DNA of 64,000 bases from Ischnura elegans. Taxonomy: Eukaryota; Arthropoda; Insecta; Odonata; Coenagrionidae. The notes beneath the pieces were generated by a model, which was not told the DNA's origin, did no database searches, and saw nothing but the letters and a program-made list of their open reading frames with translations. The stretch's first letter is position 1. Every line of letters starts with the position of its first letter. Both the position numbers and the translations under genes were made by a program. The stretch spans positions 110,880,917 to 110,944,916 of the forward strand of contig NC_060254.1 of assembly GCF_921293095.1 (NCBI RefSeq). Reading direction: 5' to 3'. Of the stretch, positions 36,242 through 46,551 are shown piece by piece.

Positions 36242-36711
36242 CTTGTTTTTTAAAATAGAATCTCATGATCTACCCTATCAAAAGCTTTTGAGAAACCAAT
36301 CAGAACCCCATCGATTTGCTTCCCGTTGTCAAGCCCCTCCACCAAATCCTGATAAAGAGATGATAATTGACTTTCACAGGAGTAACCCTTACGGAAACCA
36401 TGTTGTCCTTCCCAAAACCAGTTCTTTTTTCTTAAGACCTCTTTGATATAGTCCGCGATCAGATGCTCCATTAATTTACACACGATGCTAGTTAGACAAA
36501 CCGGCCGATAGGAATTAACACTATCTCGAGGCCCTTTTTTGTAGATGGGAGCTATGTATGACTGTTTCCAATCGTCGGGTAAATCGCCATTGTTAATTAA
36601 TACCCTGAACAAGTGTTTAAGAAAAGGAACTAGAAAATTACCCAACCTTTTGATTAGTTCCCCCGGGAGGCCGTCAGGTCCACAAGATGCGTGACTTTTT
36701 CTTTTTTTCAA
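36242..36711 (-). pseudogene. CR1/jockey-like reverse transcriptase fragment with mutated catalytic Asp
   Basis: A 153-residue frame carries the amino-terminal RT blocks: SCGPDGLPGELIK, WKQSYIAPIYKKG, YRPVCLTSIVCKLMEHLI, QHGFRKGYSCESQL, and GVLIGFSKAFDRVDHEIL. In the last block the usual LDFSKAFD reads IGFSKAFD, so the first catalytic Asp is Gly. The fragment ends there at 36250, and upstream stops (EI*EID*) precede it. It is from a different family than the element at 34.4-36.2 kb. It could belong to family A, but no overlapping sequence proves this. Confidence 0.8.
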
Positions 36712-36719
36712 TCTATTTC

Positions 36720-38100
36720 TTATATCTCATTTAAATAGCAAACTTCTTTGGTCACCCCTGGGAAGTATTTATATGATGAAACTATCAAACTCCCCTCGCT
36801 CAGAAAGACCATAACGCTGTATCTACATATGTTTCTGATCCGTTTTCTCATTGGGAAAAACTACTAATGATAGAATCGTGAAATTTTGAGGAATTCTGTT
36901 GTAAGTATCTTTTGCTGCTTGTATTAATTATTTCCACTCGAAGTACCCGATCATATTTTATATTCTTGGAATCGTAATTGTTTCATTAGTTTTTCTTCTT
37001 TCGCCTGTTTTCCTTTGATTTCGTTTCGATGGTATATTTCTCCCAAAATTGTAATTTTAGCCTCATATCTTTCAATTTTCTTTCTACCCTATCATACTAA
37101 AGGATTGAGGATTTTCTTTGTTCACAATAGCCGAGAACACTTGGGAACAAGTCGCAACCAATTATAACCTATGTCTCTTTGCTTGAAGGATATGGTTTAT
37201 GAGTAAGTACAAACACGCAGTATCGTCAACATCTTTTATAATAATACACTTTTTATACATAGGTATGGGAAAATCATTATTACATGTGAATATCTATAGA
37301 TTTTCAATGTTACTCATTTAAATGATTTACATTTGAAGAATAGCATTGATACTTTCACTTAAGCGTGACAATAATGGTTCTTAAATTTTCATTGGTTTAT
37401 TTCAACGTAAGCGCAGTTACAGAAAAATTTTTGGCCCCATTATTAGTGCAAGTCAATGTCAATAACCATATATTTCCTTGGTAACAGTGGTATTGGTTTA
37501 CATGGGACTTTATCCAATTTAATAATGATTTGAATGACTGACGTGTAGTCCAATGTGTGCCTCACGCTTTTCAAAGGAACCTTTTTCTTGAGGGGCCTAA
37601 ATTATAATTAGAAAACTCTATCACTTAATGAAAGAGGATACTTCTGTACAACTTTTCTTGGATTATCAAAATATGGATGGCTCAGGGCAAGATTTTTTCT
37701 ACCTTCCTTTTTCGCTGGAGTCAATTTTTATTCTATTCAAAAATGTTTGAAATATTCTTTTATATAATGAAATATCCTTACATAATTTGAGCAATTCACA
37801 TAAAAACGTGATCTTAGCCTAATATGCCACCTAACTTCCAAATATGTTTATAAATTTTGAATGAATTATTTTTTCATTAGAAAAATATTGATAGTAGTGT
37901 TATTATATCTCCGAGTGAAATTCATTTCACAAATTTTAACAAATCATGTTTCAATTTTAAGTATTCATCGCACCGATATTCTTTTATATTTTCTAGTTAG
38001 TTATCCTTAATGAACATTTGTCATACGACTCATTTAACCTATATAAGCAATGCCATACCTTCATTATTTAAGTTGATGCGTAGTTTTTCGCGGCGTTGTC
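36720..38100. other. Unassigned AT-rich DNA
   Basis: No feature recognised. Confidence 0.45.
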
Positions 38101-38105
38101 TAGAT

Positions 38106-38229
38106 GATGTCTCCATGTTCCTGGGCTTCACCGACCTGACATCGACCTGAAGACGCCGGTTGGAATACCGGAGAAACTGTCGTCATAAAGAAAAATCCAC
38201 GCGGTGAAGCCCAGGAACATGGAGACATC
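38106..38229 (+). mobile_element. 124-bp unit with 27-bp perfect inverted arms around a Penelope-type motif
   Basis: Arms 38106-38132 and 38203-38229 are exact reverse complements over 27 bases (left arm starts GATGTCTCCATG). Between them lies the hammerhead-like motif P2. The arms could close a long basal helix around the motif. It may be a solo inverted terminal unit of a Penelope-like element or an independent miniature element. Confidence 0.7.
38147..38184 (+). ncRNA. Hammerhead-like Penelope motif P2
   Basis: CTGAAGA (38147-38153), stem CCGG/CCGG (38156-38159 with 38168-38171), GAAAC (38173-38177), TGTCGTC (38178-38184). The stem differs from P1 and P3 in sequence but keeps pairing and position, while the single-stranded core is the same. 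As in P1, the base next to helix II is C opposite G. The 27-bp arms outside would form an enclosing helix. Confidence 0.5.
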
Positions 38230-38784
38230 TTCATTATTTAAGTTTGCTTTTCTGTCGGCTAGTCCCGTGCCTGTGATATTTTTTTATCTCTAATTACTCT
38301 GTCAATATTCTTCTTCAATCTTGTGTCCACACTAATCCACGCAAGCCGTGGGGAGCATGCTAAGCCATCACTTCGCTCAAGTGCTCCGGCATTTATGACT
38401 CCGGTGGTGGGCTGAGAGGGAATCGAACGAACCGTCTCTGTTTGGCCTTCCAGCGGAGCCTGGATCCGGTTTGAGGCCGCGGGGGCTAATCTGGGCTCGT
38501 AGCCACGGCAACGCTTAATCCTCTCAGCAGATGTTTCCCCGCCATTTTCCGCACGTGGTGACTGTACATCATCCCAACGTCGATAAATATGCTGCCAAGG
38601 CACCTTATACACCTCGTGGCCTAACGCTTGCCCTTCCGACGGTTTGTAAACTGCGCGCTGCTGCCTCTAAAGCATAGCGATGAAAACAAATTGCGCTCTC
38701 TCGAGACCTGTTTAACCTCCTTTAAACGCGTCGAAAAAAAGATTTTTGTAGAGTTCCGTCATTTTTGTTAATACCAGGTATATT
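38230..38784. other. Unassigned DNA, GC-richer block
   Basis: Bases about 38330-38640 are GC-rich and leave a 117-residue minus-strand frame open. The predicted protein has no domain, so no gene is called. Confidence 0.4.
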
Positions 38785-39118
38785 ACATCTGCATAACACA
38801 CCCTTAGCCGCCTCATTAGGCGAGGGATACCAGCTGTTGAAAAATAAAAAGTAAATGCTCCGAGAAGATCCGCCTAGCTTTCATTAAAGGCCTCCATTGT
38901 TCGGGGAAAACGAATTTCGGAATCCGTTCGGAAAAATATCTTTCTTAATTGATCGTTTCCGTCGGACCTGAAAATTTAGCGGTGCTCTAATGTGATATTT
39001 CCCGTATCGCTCCGTAACATACTTATTCCAAATAGTTCAAGCCTAATGTGCAGCCTTCGAATTTATAATTACTCCCAGAATAATTCGTTAAACTCATGTG
39101 TAACGCTTTCTGTTTCGT
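38785..39118 (-). pseudogene. CR1-like LINE family A, C-terminus and 3' UTR, decayed
   Basis: On the minus strand, after a decayed coding part (blocks resembling RAPLNFQV and KRSIKKDIF), comes the 3' UTR phrase AAAGCTAGGCGGATCTTCT and the hairpin-like terminus GGCGGCTAAGGGTGTGTTA. It aligns with the copy at 17572-17950 across its whole length. Confidence 0.6.
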
Positions 39119-39858
39119 TGTGTAATTAAGTTCACATTGGGCGATTCAATGAATCGTTTGAAACTCTGCCAATATTCTGGAGGACATTTGAAAGTTCACA
39201 TTTGTGAAGTACCTCGTTTGTATTACAAAAGCTACGAAACTTAAGAAAGGTAAGGTGAACTAAAAAAAAGGAGACGGTCAAGGCGATGATGATCCTCCAG
39301 CCGAAACAGAATGCCTTAGGACGTGTAGTGCATGAAATCATGTCGTGTTTGAGCAATGATTGCGTCTTTCATTGGCAGTATGTTTCGTAAGTTTTGGACA
39401 TACCCTGAAAATTGTATTCTTATTTGCAACAATATGAAATATAATTTTAATGATCATTTTGTCGTATGACATTAAGGGAATGCCATTTAATTCGGATGAA
39501 ATTAAAAATAAGTGGGATGTCAATTGATTAAAATGCAAATAAAGTTTTGACAGTATGTTTTTTTTACCTTCAATCTCGCTTGCGAATAGTTTTTTGCCCC
39601 GCAGTAATAGCCTGCACTTGGTAGTAATGGTGGAAATAATGTTTAGAGGATAGAGGGGTCACGTGGTGTCTTTCCCACAATGCATTTAGTACCTACGTGC
39701 CAAAGGTATATCAAAGTATTATGTTTTGTTATGCAGCTTCTTTGGGAGAGCGGTGTCAAAGAAAAACGAAATGATTACGTGCTCCATTACGATGTTCTTC
39801 GGTTATAACCCAATGATCTTCACGTGCGTTACGCGCGTTGTCACGTAATTTTTAAAGT
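39119..39858. other. Unassigned DNA
   Basis: Nothing recognised; two short minus-strand frames near 39132-39538 have no motif. Confidence 0.4.
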
Positions 39859-40331
39859 TAAATAGTTCTTGGAGTGTAGGTCAAACGCATATGATGCAAA
39901 AAAGTTGTAGACAACGTTTCAGTCTATTTTAAACGATCATCAGGGCTGTGAATGAAAACATGAGAAAAAAATAAATTAATAAAAAAACAGGCATTGAAAA
40001 CCTTAGCAAAATTTATTTTTATTTAATTAATCAAAATTAATAGTAACTTGCTTAGTAATGGCTTAGTAACGTAATATCAATAAATATGTGCAAAGCTAAG
40101 GCGTGTCAACATTATTTGTGTATTCTGTTCTTTTGTATATATATATTTATTAAATTATATTATTGTAGAAAACTATCGTAACATTTATTTAAGTAAAAAT
40201 ATTGTATATTGTATTTTATATTGTTCTCATGTATTCATTCATAGTCCTGATGATAGTTTAAAATAAACTGAAACGTTGGCTACAACTTTTTTGCATCATA
40301 TACGTTGGACCTATACTCCAAGAACTATTTA
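39859..40331. mobile_element. Penelope-type inverted terminal unit, 473 bp
   Basis: The ends 39859-39963 and 40226-40331 are inverted copies, about 105 bases each: TAAATAGTTCTTGGAGT at the outside, then GGTC, ATGATGCAAAAAAGTTGTAG, and the motif P5 inside. Between the arms is AT-rich non-coding DNA. Inverted terminal repeats with hammerhead-like cores are described for Penelope-like elements. The missing coding region suggests deletion, or a non-autonomous derivative. Confidence 0.65.
40247..40274 (+). ncRNA. Hammerhead-like Penelope motif P5
   Basis: CTGATGA (40247-40253), stem AGTTTA/TAAACT (40255-40260 with 40264-40269), GAAAC (40270-40274), then GTTG GCTA CAAC, which can form a short helix III. 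A mirror copy lies in the left arm (about 39904-39945, minus strand): its motif keeps CTGATGA and GAAAC, but its stem has one mismatch and one G-T pair. Confidence 0.45.
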
Positions 40332-41290
40332 GCCATTAATTAAAGAAGGTCAAGATAAGAAGAAAAAAATTTAAGTTCTATATAAATTTAGAACTTTTCT
40401 GCCCTCATCGGGACATATCGGAGCTAGAAAGTGAAGCTCAATGTCAGTGAGCGAATTCGGGCTGTTACGGCGTTATTTAATTTACGATATTCATGAAAAG
40501 GATAGGAGCCAAGGGCGACGCGCGTAAGGATATGCGTTTTAGGTCGACGCACGCGTGGACACATATCAAACGATCAATGTTGCGTGAACGGGATATTTCC
40601 AAAGTACATCAAGGAGACCATTTTGACCTTGTTGGATATGTGCAAATTGCCCAAAAATAAAGTTTTAAAATCCGAAGTAACCAGGAAGAAGTCAATGGGG
40701 GTACGATACATTTGAAATTATTGAAACCGAGGCAACGCAAATGTCGTTAATTTTCATTGTTCTCTCCGGCTCCAGTTTCCTAATCATCGATGAATCGGAG
40801 AGAGTGGTTGAGAAGGAATTGAGGGTGAAAAGTTGAAGAAAACGAAAGGAAGAAGGTAGGACAGAGGGGGAATGAGGATCCCTTTTCTTAAGTCTTTGAA
40901 TGGTATTGCGTGGGTGGGGAAGGATTGGAGCAAAGTAGAAGACAATGGATGAGGACAAACTCTCTTTTCCCTAGAAAAAAAAAACACCTCTTTAAATCTT
41001 TTTTTTTCACCATCCCACGAAAACTCTCTTCTCTCCTCATTGGTGGAGAGGAGCCGAATAAACCGAAAGGGCTTTTAATTCCGGAATGAATTTTATCGCT
41101 GTGTGGTCGAGTGTTCCTTTCCTCAATTCATTCATTCTCAAAGTCACCCTCTTCCTCCAATTGGTTCCGCAAAGTTTGATGAATGGCTTTCCATGTCACC
41201 GTGTCTGCAAAATTTAGTGTTTTATGGCAATGAAGGAAGCCTCATCAAATATAAATGCTATTAAAAGGTGAAAGAGATAAGATAGTTGTC
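40332..41290. other. Unassigned DNA
   Basis: No feature recognised. A minus-strand 88-residue frame at 40692-40958 lies in a purine-rich stretch. Confidence 0.4.
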
Positions 41291-41645
41291 CAGTATGGCC
41301 TCACTTTGAGCATTCTGCTAGCGTGTGGAACCCTTATGAGGTAGGACTGATAGCTGAATTTAATTCAGTACAGCGCAGTGCGACTAGATTCGTGATTAGG
41401 TCTCACGATAATGAGTGCAGGGTTTCCAATATGTCGTACAATTTAGAATAGGATTCTTCACAGGATCGTTAGAAAATTCTAGGCTAAATTTACTTCTCAA
41501 ATTCGGAGAAGATTTTTTCTCGGACGACGTGAATAATACACTACCTTCACTGTCGTACTACGGTGTGAGGAAACGAAGGAAGTGGATTACAAAACAGGGA
41601 GATTCTATATGTCTGTCTTTCCTCGTACTATAACGTATAAGAAAG
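41291..41645 (+). pseudogene. CR1-like LINE family A, C-terminal coding fragment
   Basis: The frame from about 41297 reads WPHFEHSASVWNPYEVGLIA and EFNSVQRSATRFVI, the usual end of the LINE thumb region (LEYASSVWDPY...VQRRAARFV). A stop at 41449 and a frame change follow, after which SRLNLLLKFGEDFFSDDVNN and TLPSLSYYGVRKR parallel the family A block RARLRLLEQ...SDKENIILE. No 3' UTR is retained, as Penelope sequence begins about 41690. Confidence 0.65.
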
Positions 41646-41689
41646 GTGTCTCGATTAATAAAACGCGGATAATAAATTAATAAAACGAG

Positions 41690-41889
41690 CGATAAATTTG
41701 GACCTCGGTCATAGGATGGACTTCAAAAATACAAAGGTTTTGTGCCGCTCTAATAACTCTTGCGATAGAGTTGTAAAGGAGGCAATTGCTATTAGCCTTG
41801 AGGAGAAGAGCTTAAACAAAGATAAAGGCTTCCAACTGAGCAGTGCCTGGAATGCCATAATTAATCGCTACATCCGCACACAACAATAA
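41690..41889 (+). pseudogene. Penelope-like element protein, C-terminal tail
   Basis: The frame reads DLGHRMDFKNTKVLCRSNNS, then RVVKEAIAISLEEKSLNKDKGFQLSSAWNAIIN and a stop near 41889. This is the tail that follows the GIY-YIG endonuclease domain in many arthropod Penelope-like proteins (HRxDFxxxxVL...RxxKEAxEIxxxxxxxNxDxGFxLSxxWxPxI). The reverse transcriptase and the GIY-YIG catalytic part are missing. The assignment rests on pattern memory, supported by the Penelope-type 3' motif 60 bp downstream. Confidence 0.65.
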
Positions 41890-41951
41890 CGGCAACCAAG
41901 GATATGAATAAATAAATAAGTACCGTAAAAAGTACCATTAAGAGTAAACCC

Positions 41952-42012
41952 CTGAAGACGATGGCAGACTCAGCCATTGAAACGTTGGGAGAATTAACCC
42001 AATACCACACCC
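41952..42012 (+). ncRNA. Hammerhead-like Penelope motif P4 at element 3' end
   Basis: CTGAAGA (41952-41958), stem ATGGC/GCCAT (41961-41965 with 41973-41977), GAAAC (41979-41983), then GTTGGG and a complementary CCCAAT after an 8-base loop. This sits just after the Penelope C-terminus at 41690-41889, which anchors the motif family to Penelope-like elements. The stem sequence differs from the other copies while pairing is kept. Confidence 0.5.
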
Positions 42013-43020
42013 GGTGGGAATCCCGAGAAATTTTTCATCAATGTTTATTTAGTTCCTTTTACTCAAAATAAACTAAAAAGATCAATATCACGCCTCGGCA
42101 ATACGCTCTACCAAGACGACCATTTTCTTTCTTCTTTTTTATTCCTTTTTGGCGACTACAGTACACCTGCTGAAAATACAAATTATCTCTTCAATTTCAA
42201 CCCTTCGTTTTTCATCAAGCCGGAAGAATTATTACCGACAGAAAATTTCGTGAACATCCGTGTAGCAATTTTTCTGTCACAAATTTTCTGTGATAGCCCG
42301 AAAGCCAAATTTTCCTCATAATCGCTAAATAGCGAACCAACTTGGCCAATTATAAATGGTTGGAATTAGCAATTTCCAGGGATATAGAGTATCCTGAAGG
42401 TTCGACAATCAACATCACATCAGTGGTCACGTTCAGCGTTTACTAAGTCTTCACTGGTACTTCTCGTCAAACGTCATCATTACATTTTCATGCCTTATTC
42501 TTTCCTTTCTCTGATCTACTGAAGAACATCTGATAGGCTCCAAATGCCAACACAATTTTTTTTGCTAACTTTTGATTGTGAAAAAACTTACTTATCTTAC
42601 CTCTTTACATGATTGAATTTAAAGGTCGCTGTTGATAAATGAATCCCTCTCTCGGTTTTTCGAAGATTACAAAAGGCATAAACCATATTTTCCATCACAA
42701 TTAAACAGGTCTGCTCTTATACTCGCGCTAAGCACAGAAAAATTAATGCGAGTCATCGAACTACTTTACTAATTCAACGACGTATGTTATATGAAATGCC
42801 CTTGCTTAAATAAATATTATTTCATTTTAAATAATATAAGTGCTTTAGATATAATACTTTCATCCAAAATTTTTAATTCATTCCATTCCTTATTACCGGA
42901 AATCGTATTTTATCGATTCTATAAAGCATACGATTGTTAAAATCTTTTCAGGCTTGATTTTGTGGAATATTGATACATCCATGATAAAAACGCAAATGGT
43001 AATTTCCATGATATTTAATT
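42013..43020. other. Unassigned DNA
   Basis: No feature recognised. Confidence 0.4.
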
Positions 43021-43090
43021 CAACACTTAACGACCTACCATGGTTTCAACACTTTGTGTCATTTTCAACGTAAGTGTAGGTTATCCACCG
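43021..43090 (-). ncRNA. Possible decayed Penelope-type motif P6
   Basis: Minus strand: TTGAAAA, stem GACAC/GTGTT around AAA, TTGAAAC, then CATGGTAGG. Order and spacing resemble motifs P1-P5, but the CTGANGA box has two changes. It is a weaker case than the other five. Confidence 0.3.
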
Positions 43091-43677
43091 AAACGTGAGT
43101 AAAAATATTAGTTTGAATACCAACTCTTATTTTGTCATTTAATAGACATTGAGCATTTTAATTTCGGGATTGCAATAATATTTTAGTAGCAATAAATTTG
43201 TATGATATGTGGCAAAATTTGGTGGGAGTTCCTTACATAAGTAAAATTAGAAGTTGCAGTGAATGTGCGATATTTTCGCAAGACGCATTTTGCTGTTGCA
43301 TAACCAAAAATCTGGAAAATTGTGATGTAACACTTAAACGCGTCGTTCGAAAATTAATATTGCAATGCCTTATTAGCTAGAATCCATAAATTAGGCTAAT
43401 CAACCGCTGCAATTTAAACTTGATGCATAAAATATTAATCAGTTGATGAGCCGATATGAATAAAATGAGGTCCAACCCTAAAACCACACCGATATACGTG
43501 GTGAAATATCTCTCCGAGTGACAATATTTATAATAAACTCTTCCTGGAGGGATTACTTGACACAGTTCTGAACAATTACGATCGTTTTCATCACGAGTGG
43601 TTGGGTACGTGATGTAGGAAACGCCCTCACACTTTTTTTCGTTTGTAAAAGGGCTCTGGAATGAGAATTCTAAAGCT
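43091..43677. other. Unassigned DNA before the jockey-like insertion
   Basis: No feature recognised up to the target-site duplication at 43678-43691. Confidence 0.4.
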
Positions 43678-43691
43678 CATAGAATTCTGAT

Positions 43692-43874
43692 ACTTCTGAA
43701 TTCAATTTGCCTTCGTTTATCACCTCCTTCTTAACTTCCGAAATGAAACAAAAACTTACCACCTGGCTTTCCGGACTTATTAAGAAACTTCTTGCCCCAT
43801 CAGCACAGCCAAAAACTGAAATAATAATTAATGAAGTCATTCAATTAGGTCTCTCATTGCTCAGCGATGGCTAA
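43692..43874 (+). pseudogene. ORF1 (gag-like) C-terminal remnant
   Basis: The frame that ends with TAA at 43872-43874 is open back to the insertion edge at 43692 (TSEFNLPSFITSFLTSEMKQ...). It reads into TTWLSGLIKKLLAPSAQPKT and ends LSLLSDG. The upstream TAG at 43680-43682 belongs to the target-site duplication. The remnant has no CCHC knuckle, which would lie upstream in a full element. Its stop overlaps the ORF2 start by 8 bases (ATGGCTAA), suggesting ORF2 translation by termination-reinitiation; that coupling is inferred. Confidence 0.65.
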
Positions 43875-46551
43875 TCGACCTGCCAATAAACTAAAGATAT
43901 TACATTGGAACATACACGGCATTCTAGGAAAGCAAGAAGAACTCCGTCACCTTCTTCAACTTCATTTTATCGACGCGGCATGCATTCAAGAAACATGGCT
44001 TAATCCTTCGAAAAAAATCTACTTTCCCGGATTCACGCAATACAGATTGGATCGCGCCGTCGCACAAGGCGGCGGCGTTTTGCTGCTAATTAAATCGAAT
44101 ATACCGTCTTCCCAGCTGCCTTTTCAATGCAAATCCAACGTTGAAGCAGTCGGCGCCAAAATCAGGACATCGTTAGGCGACATCCATGTCTGGTCAGCCT
44201 ACCGGCCGCCCAAACCCGCCAAGAAGGAAGACTTCGCCGCGCTCAACTCTCTTTTGAGAGCCCGGGCCATCGTCGCCGGCGATCTAAACGCAAAGAACAT
44301 CAGCTGGGGCTGCGTATCAAACAACAGAGCCGGCAACATGCTCCTCGCGCTGCAGCGACGACGCAACCTTGAGATAATTGCTCCTGAATCTCCGTCCCAT
44401 TTTGTACTTAACGGAACCAACGACATTCTGGACATTGCCCTTTCCCTTAATATTCCTCCGGCCGGCCATTCTTCTACTATAGATTATCATTCATCCGATC
44501 ATCTGCCGATTCATTTCACGATTAATTGCCTCCCAAACCAGAAACCCCTCAGTAAGCGCGGGATTAATTATAATAAATTCTCGCGATTGCTTGGCGACAA
44601 TTGCCACACTCTTCAGTCGCGGCCAATTGCAACCCGGAAAGATGCTGACGACTTCATTGAACAACTCACCATTCTCATTCAAGACGCCGCGAACGATGCA
44701 GCATACGAAATCCCAGAAAAATCCCTCCCCGAAGCCCTGCCGGCAGCAATTCTTCATTTAATCCGTAGACGCAATCAAGCCCGCAAGCTCTGGCAACATT
44801 CCCGCCTGCAAGAAGATCGCCGAATTTTCAACGCCCTTCGCAATCGTGTACAGCGCGAAATTAAATTGCATCGTAGCGAAAATTGGGATAGAAAAATAAA
44901 ATCACTACGCCATGAAGATGGCACAATCTGGCCAATAGCGAAGGCCCTGCGAAAACCGCGCCGCCAGATACCTGCCCTAAGCACTCCTTCCGGCCGAGCC
45001 ACAACTGATGATGAAAAAGCCAACATTTTCGCAGCCATTCTCGAATCAAGATTCAAGAACACGCTACCATCAGAGAAGGAAGAAGATTGCCAGACATCTT
45101 GGCGGAGCCTGCTTCACTGTCCCGCATCCGCACCTGACTTCACTTCTCCGGAGGAAATCAGCTCCATTCTGAAAAGGTTGAAAAAGAAATCCGCGCCCGG
45201 CCCTGATGGCATTTCTAATCGTCTTTTGCATAACTTGCCGTCCAACATGCTCCCAATTCTTACTCGCTTATTCAATAGTTTACTTAAAATGTCATATTTT
45301 CCTACCGCTTGGAAATTAGCGAAAATCATAATGCTTCCGAAACCTAATAAACCACTTTCCGATCCGACTTCCTATCGACCAATCAGTCTGCTTAGCACGT
45401 TGTCCAAACTATTCGAGGCAATCATTCACCATCGTCTCCGAAAGTTCCTGCAAGAGAATGACGTCATCCGGCCGGAGCAGACCGGCTTCCGAGAGAAAAC
45501 CTCCACCACACATCAGATTCTTCGTCTCGTCGAAGACATCGTCGCTGGCTTCAACTGTAAACACATCTCTCATTGTGTTTTCTTGGATTTGGAAGCCGCC
45601 TTTGATCGCGTCTGGACCCTGGGCCTGATTGAAAAGCTGATCAACCTTGAAATTCCCTCCTACCTATGCAAACTCCTTCAATCCTTTACCTGCGACCGTT
45701 CCTTTTACGTTAAAGTTAATTCCTCTGATTCCTTTTTCCACCCAATTTCCTCCGGCGTGCCGCAAGGCGCCATTCTCTCCCCAACCTTATTTAACCTTTA
45801 CGTCAATGATACCCCAACCTTTCCTCAAACCAACCTCTATCAATACGCTGATGACACCACCATCTTGGCCCAGGGTTCAGATCCCTACCGGACCGCCGAG
45901 ACGCTGCAAGAACATCTAGATGAATACCAAGAATGGGCAGACGAATGGAAACTTAGCGTTAACGCCAGCAAATGCACCCACGTCGTATTCTCTCGCCGAC
46001 CTAAAGCCGGAGAAGGACCACAGCTGTTCTACGACGCCACAAGAATTCCCAAGAGTCAAACTGCAAAATATCTCGGCGTAATTCTTGACAAGCGTCTTAC
46101 ATGGGCTAGCCATATTAGAACGCAGACTGAAAAATCCGTTGGAATCCACGCCGCGCTATTCCCTTTACTAAAATCATCATCGCCGTTAGCTTTAAAAACA
46201 AAATTATTGCTCTATTCCTCCACTATTAAGCCGCTGCTGACGTATGCTTCGCCCGACTGGTTGCATGCTAGTGCTTGCCACCTAAAGAAAATACAATCAT
46301 GCGAAAATAAACTAATCCGAAAAATAGTTGGCGCACCTTGGTTCGTAAGCAACCGTCAAATTCGAAAAGACTTACGCATTTGCCCAATATTGCTCTCACT
46401 CAAATCTGCTCTGACGACATTCCAAAAATCCTTTAAAAAAACTAAAAATAAGCTAATTGAGAATCTGTGGGACTATGACCTTCCTGCCAAATCCACGCAT
46501 AGATACCCTAAATCAGCCATTTCCCATTCCCATATTCCTTTCCCTACCTAA
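43867..46551 (+). CDS. Jockey-like LINE ORF2: apurinic-type endonuclease and reverse transcriptase
   Basis: 894 codons without interruption. Residues 1-220 form an APE-type endonuclease: HWNIHG (N15), CIQETW (E42), VAGDLNAKN (D139, N141) and SSDHLPIHF (D211, H212). This nicks target DNA. Residues about 420-700 are the reverse transcriptase: SAPGPDG (443-448), YRPISLLSTLSKLFE, QTGFREKTSTTHQ, FLDLEAAFD (D574), SGVPQGAILSPTLFN, and YADD (660-663). All catalytic residues are present. The length fits the jockey clade (about 900 residues), and the C-terminus lacks an RNase H and a zinc knuckle. The ATG at 43867 overlaps the ORF1 stop. Function: target-primed reverse transcription of the element RNA. 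Confidence 0.92.
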   Translation: MANRPANKLKILHWNIHGILGKQEELRHLLQLHFIDAACIQETWLNPSKKIYFPGFTQYRLDRAVAQGGGVLLLIKSNIPSSQLPFQCKSNVEAVGAKIRTSLGDIHVWSAYRPPKPAKKEDFAALNSLLRARAIVAGDLNAKNISWGCVSNNRAGNMLLALQRRRNLEIIAPESPSHFVLNGTNDILDIALSLNIPPAGHSSTIDYHSSDHLPIHFTINCLPNQKPLSKRGINYNKFSRLLGDNCHTLQSRPIATRKDADDFIEQLTILIQDAANDAAYEIPEKSLPEALPAAILHLIRRRNQARKLWQHSRLQEDRRIFNALRNRVQREIKLHRSENWDRKIKSLRHEDGTIWPIAKALRKPRRQIPALSTPSGRATTDDEKANIFAAILESRFKNTLPSEKEEDCQTSWRSLLHCPASAPDFTSPEEISSILKRLKKKSAPGPDGISNRLLHNLPSNMLPILTRLFNSLLKMSYFPTAWKLAKIIMLPKPNKPLSDPTSYRPISLLSTLSKLFEAIIHHRLRKFLQENDVIRPEQTGFREKTSTTHQILRLVEDIVAGFNCKHISHCVFLDLEAAFDRVWTLGLIEKLINLEIPSYLCKLLQSFTCDRSFYVKVNSSDSFFHPISSGVPQGAILSPTLFNLYVNDTPTFPQTNLYQYADDTTILAQGSDPYRTAETLQEHLDEYQEWADEWKLSVNASKCTHVVFSRRPKAGEGPQLFYDATRIPKSQTAKYLGVILDKRLTWASHIRTQTEKSVGIHAALFPLLKSSSPLALKTKLLLYSSTIKPLLTYASPDWLHASACHLKKIQSCENKLIRKIVGAPWFVSNRQIRKDLRICPILLSLKSALTTFQKSFKKTKNKLIENLWDYDLPAKSTHRYPKSAISHSHIPFPT

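Noticed and set aside
38259..38612. 117-residue minus-strand frame in a GC-rich block
   Set aside because: No recognisable domain; the frame is open because the local GC content removes stop codons.
43021..43090. Sixth full hammerhead-like motif
   Set aside because: Kept only as a low-confidence feature, because the CTGANGA box has two changes. It is not counted with the five supporting copies.
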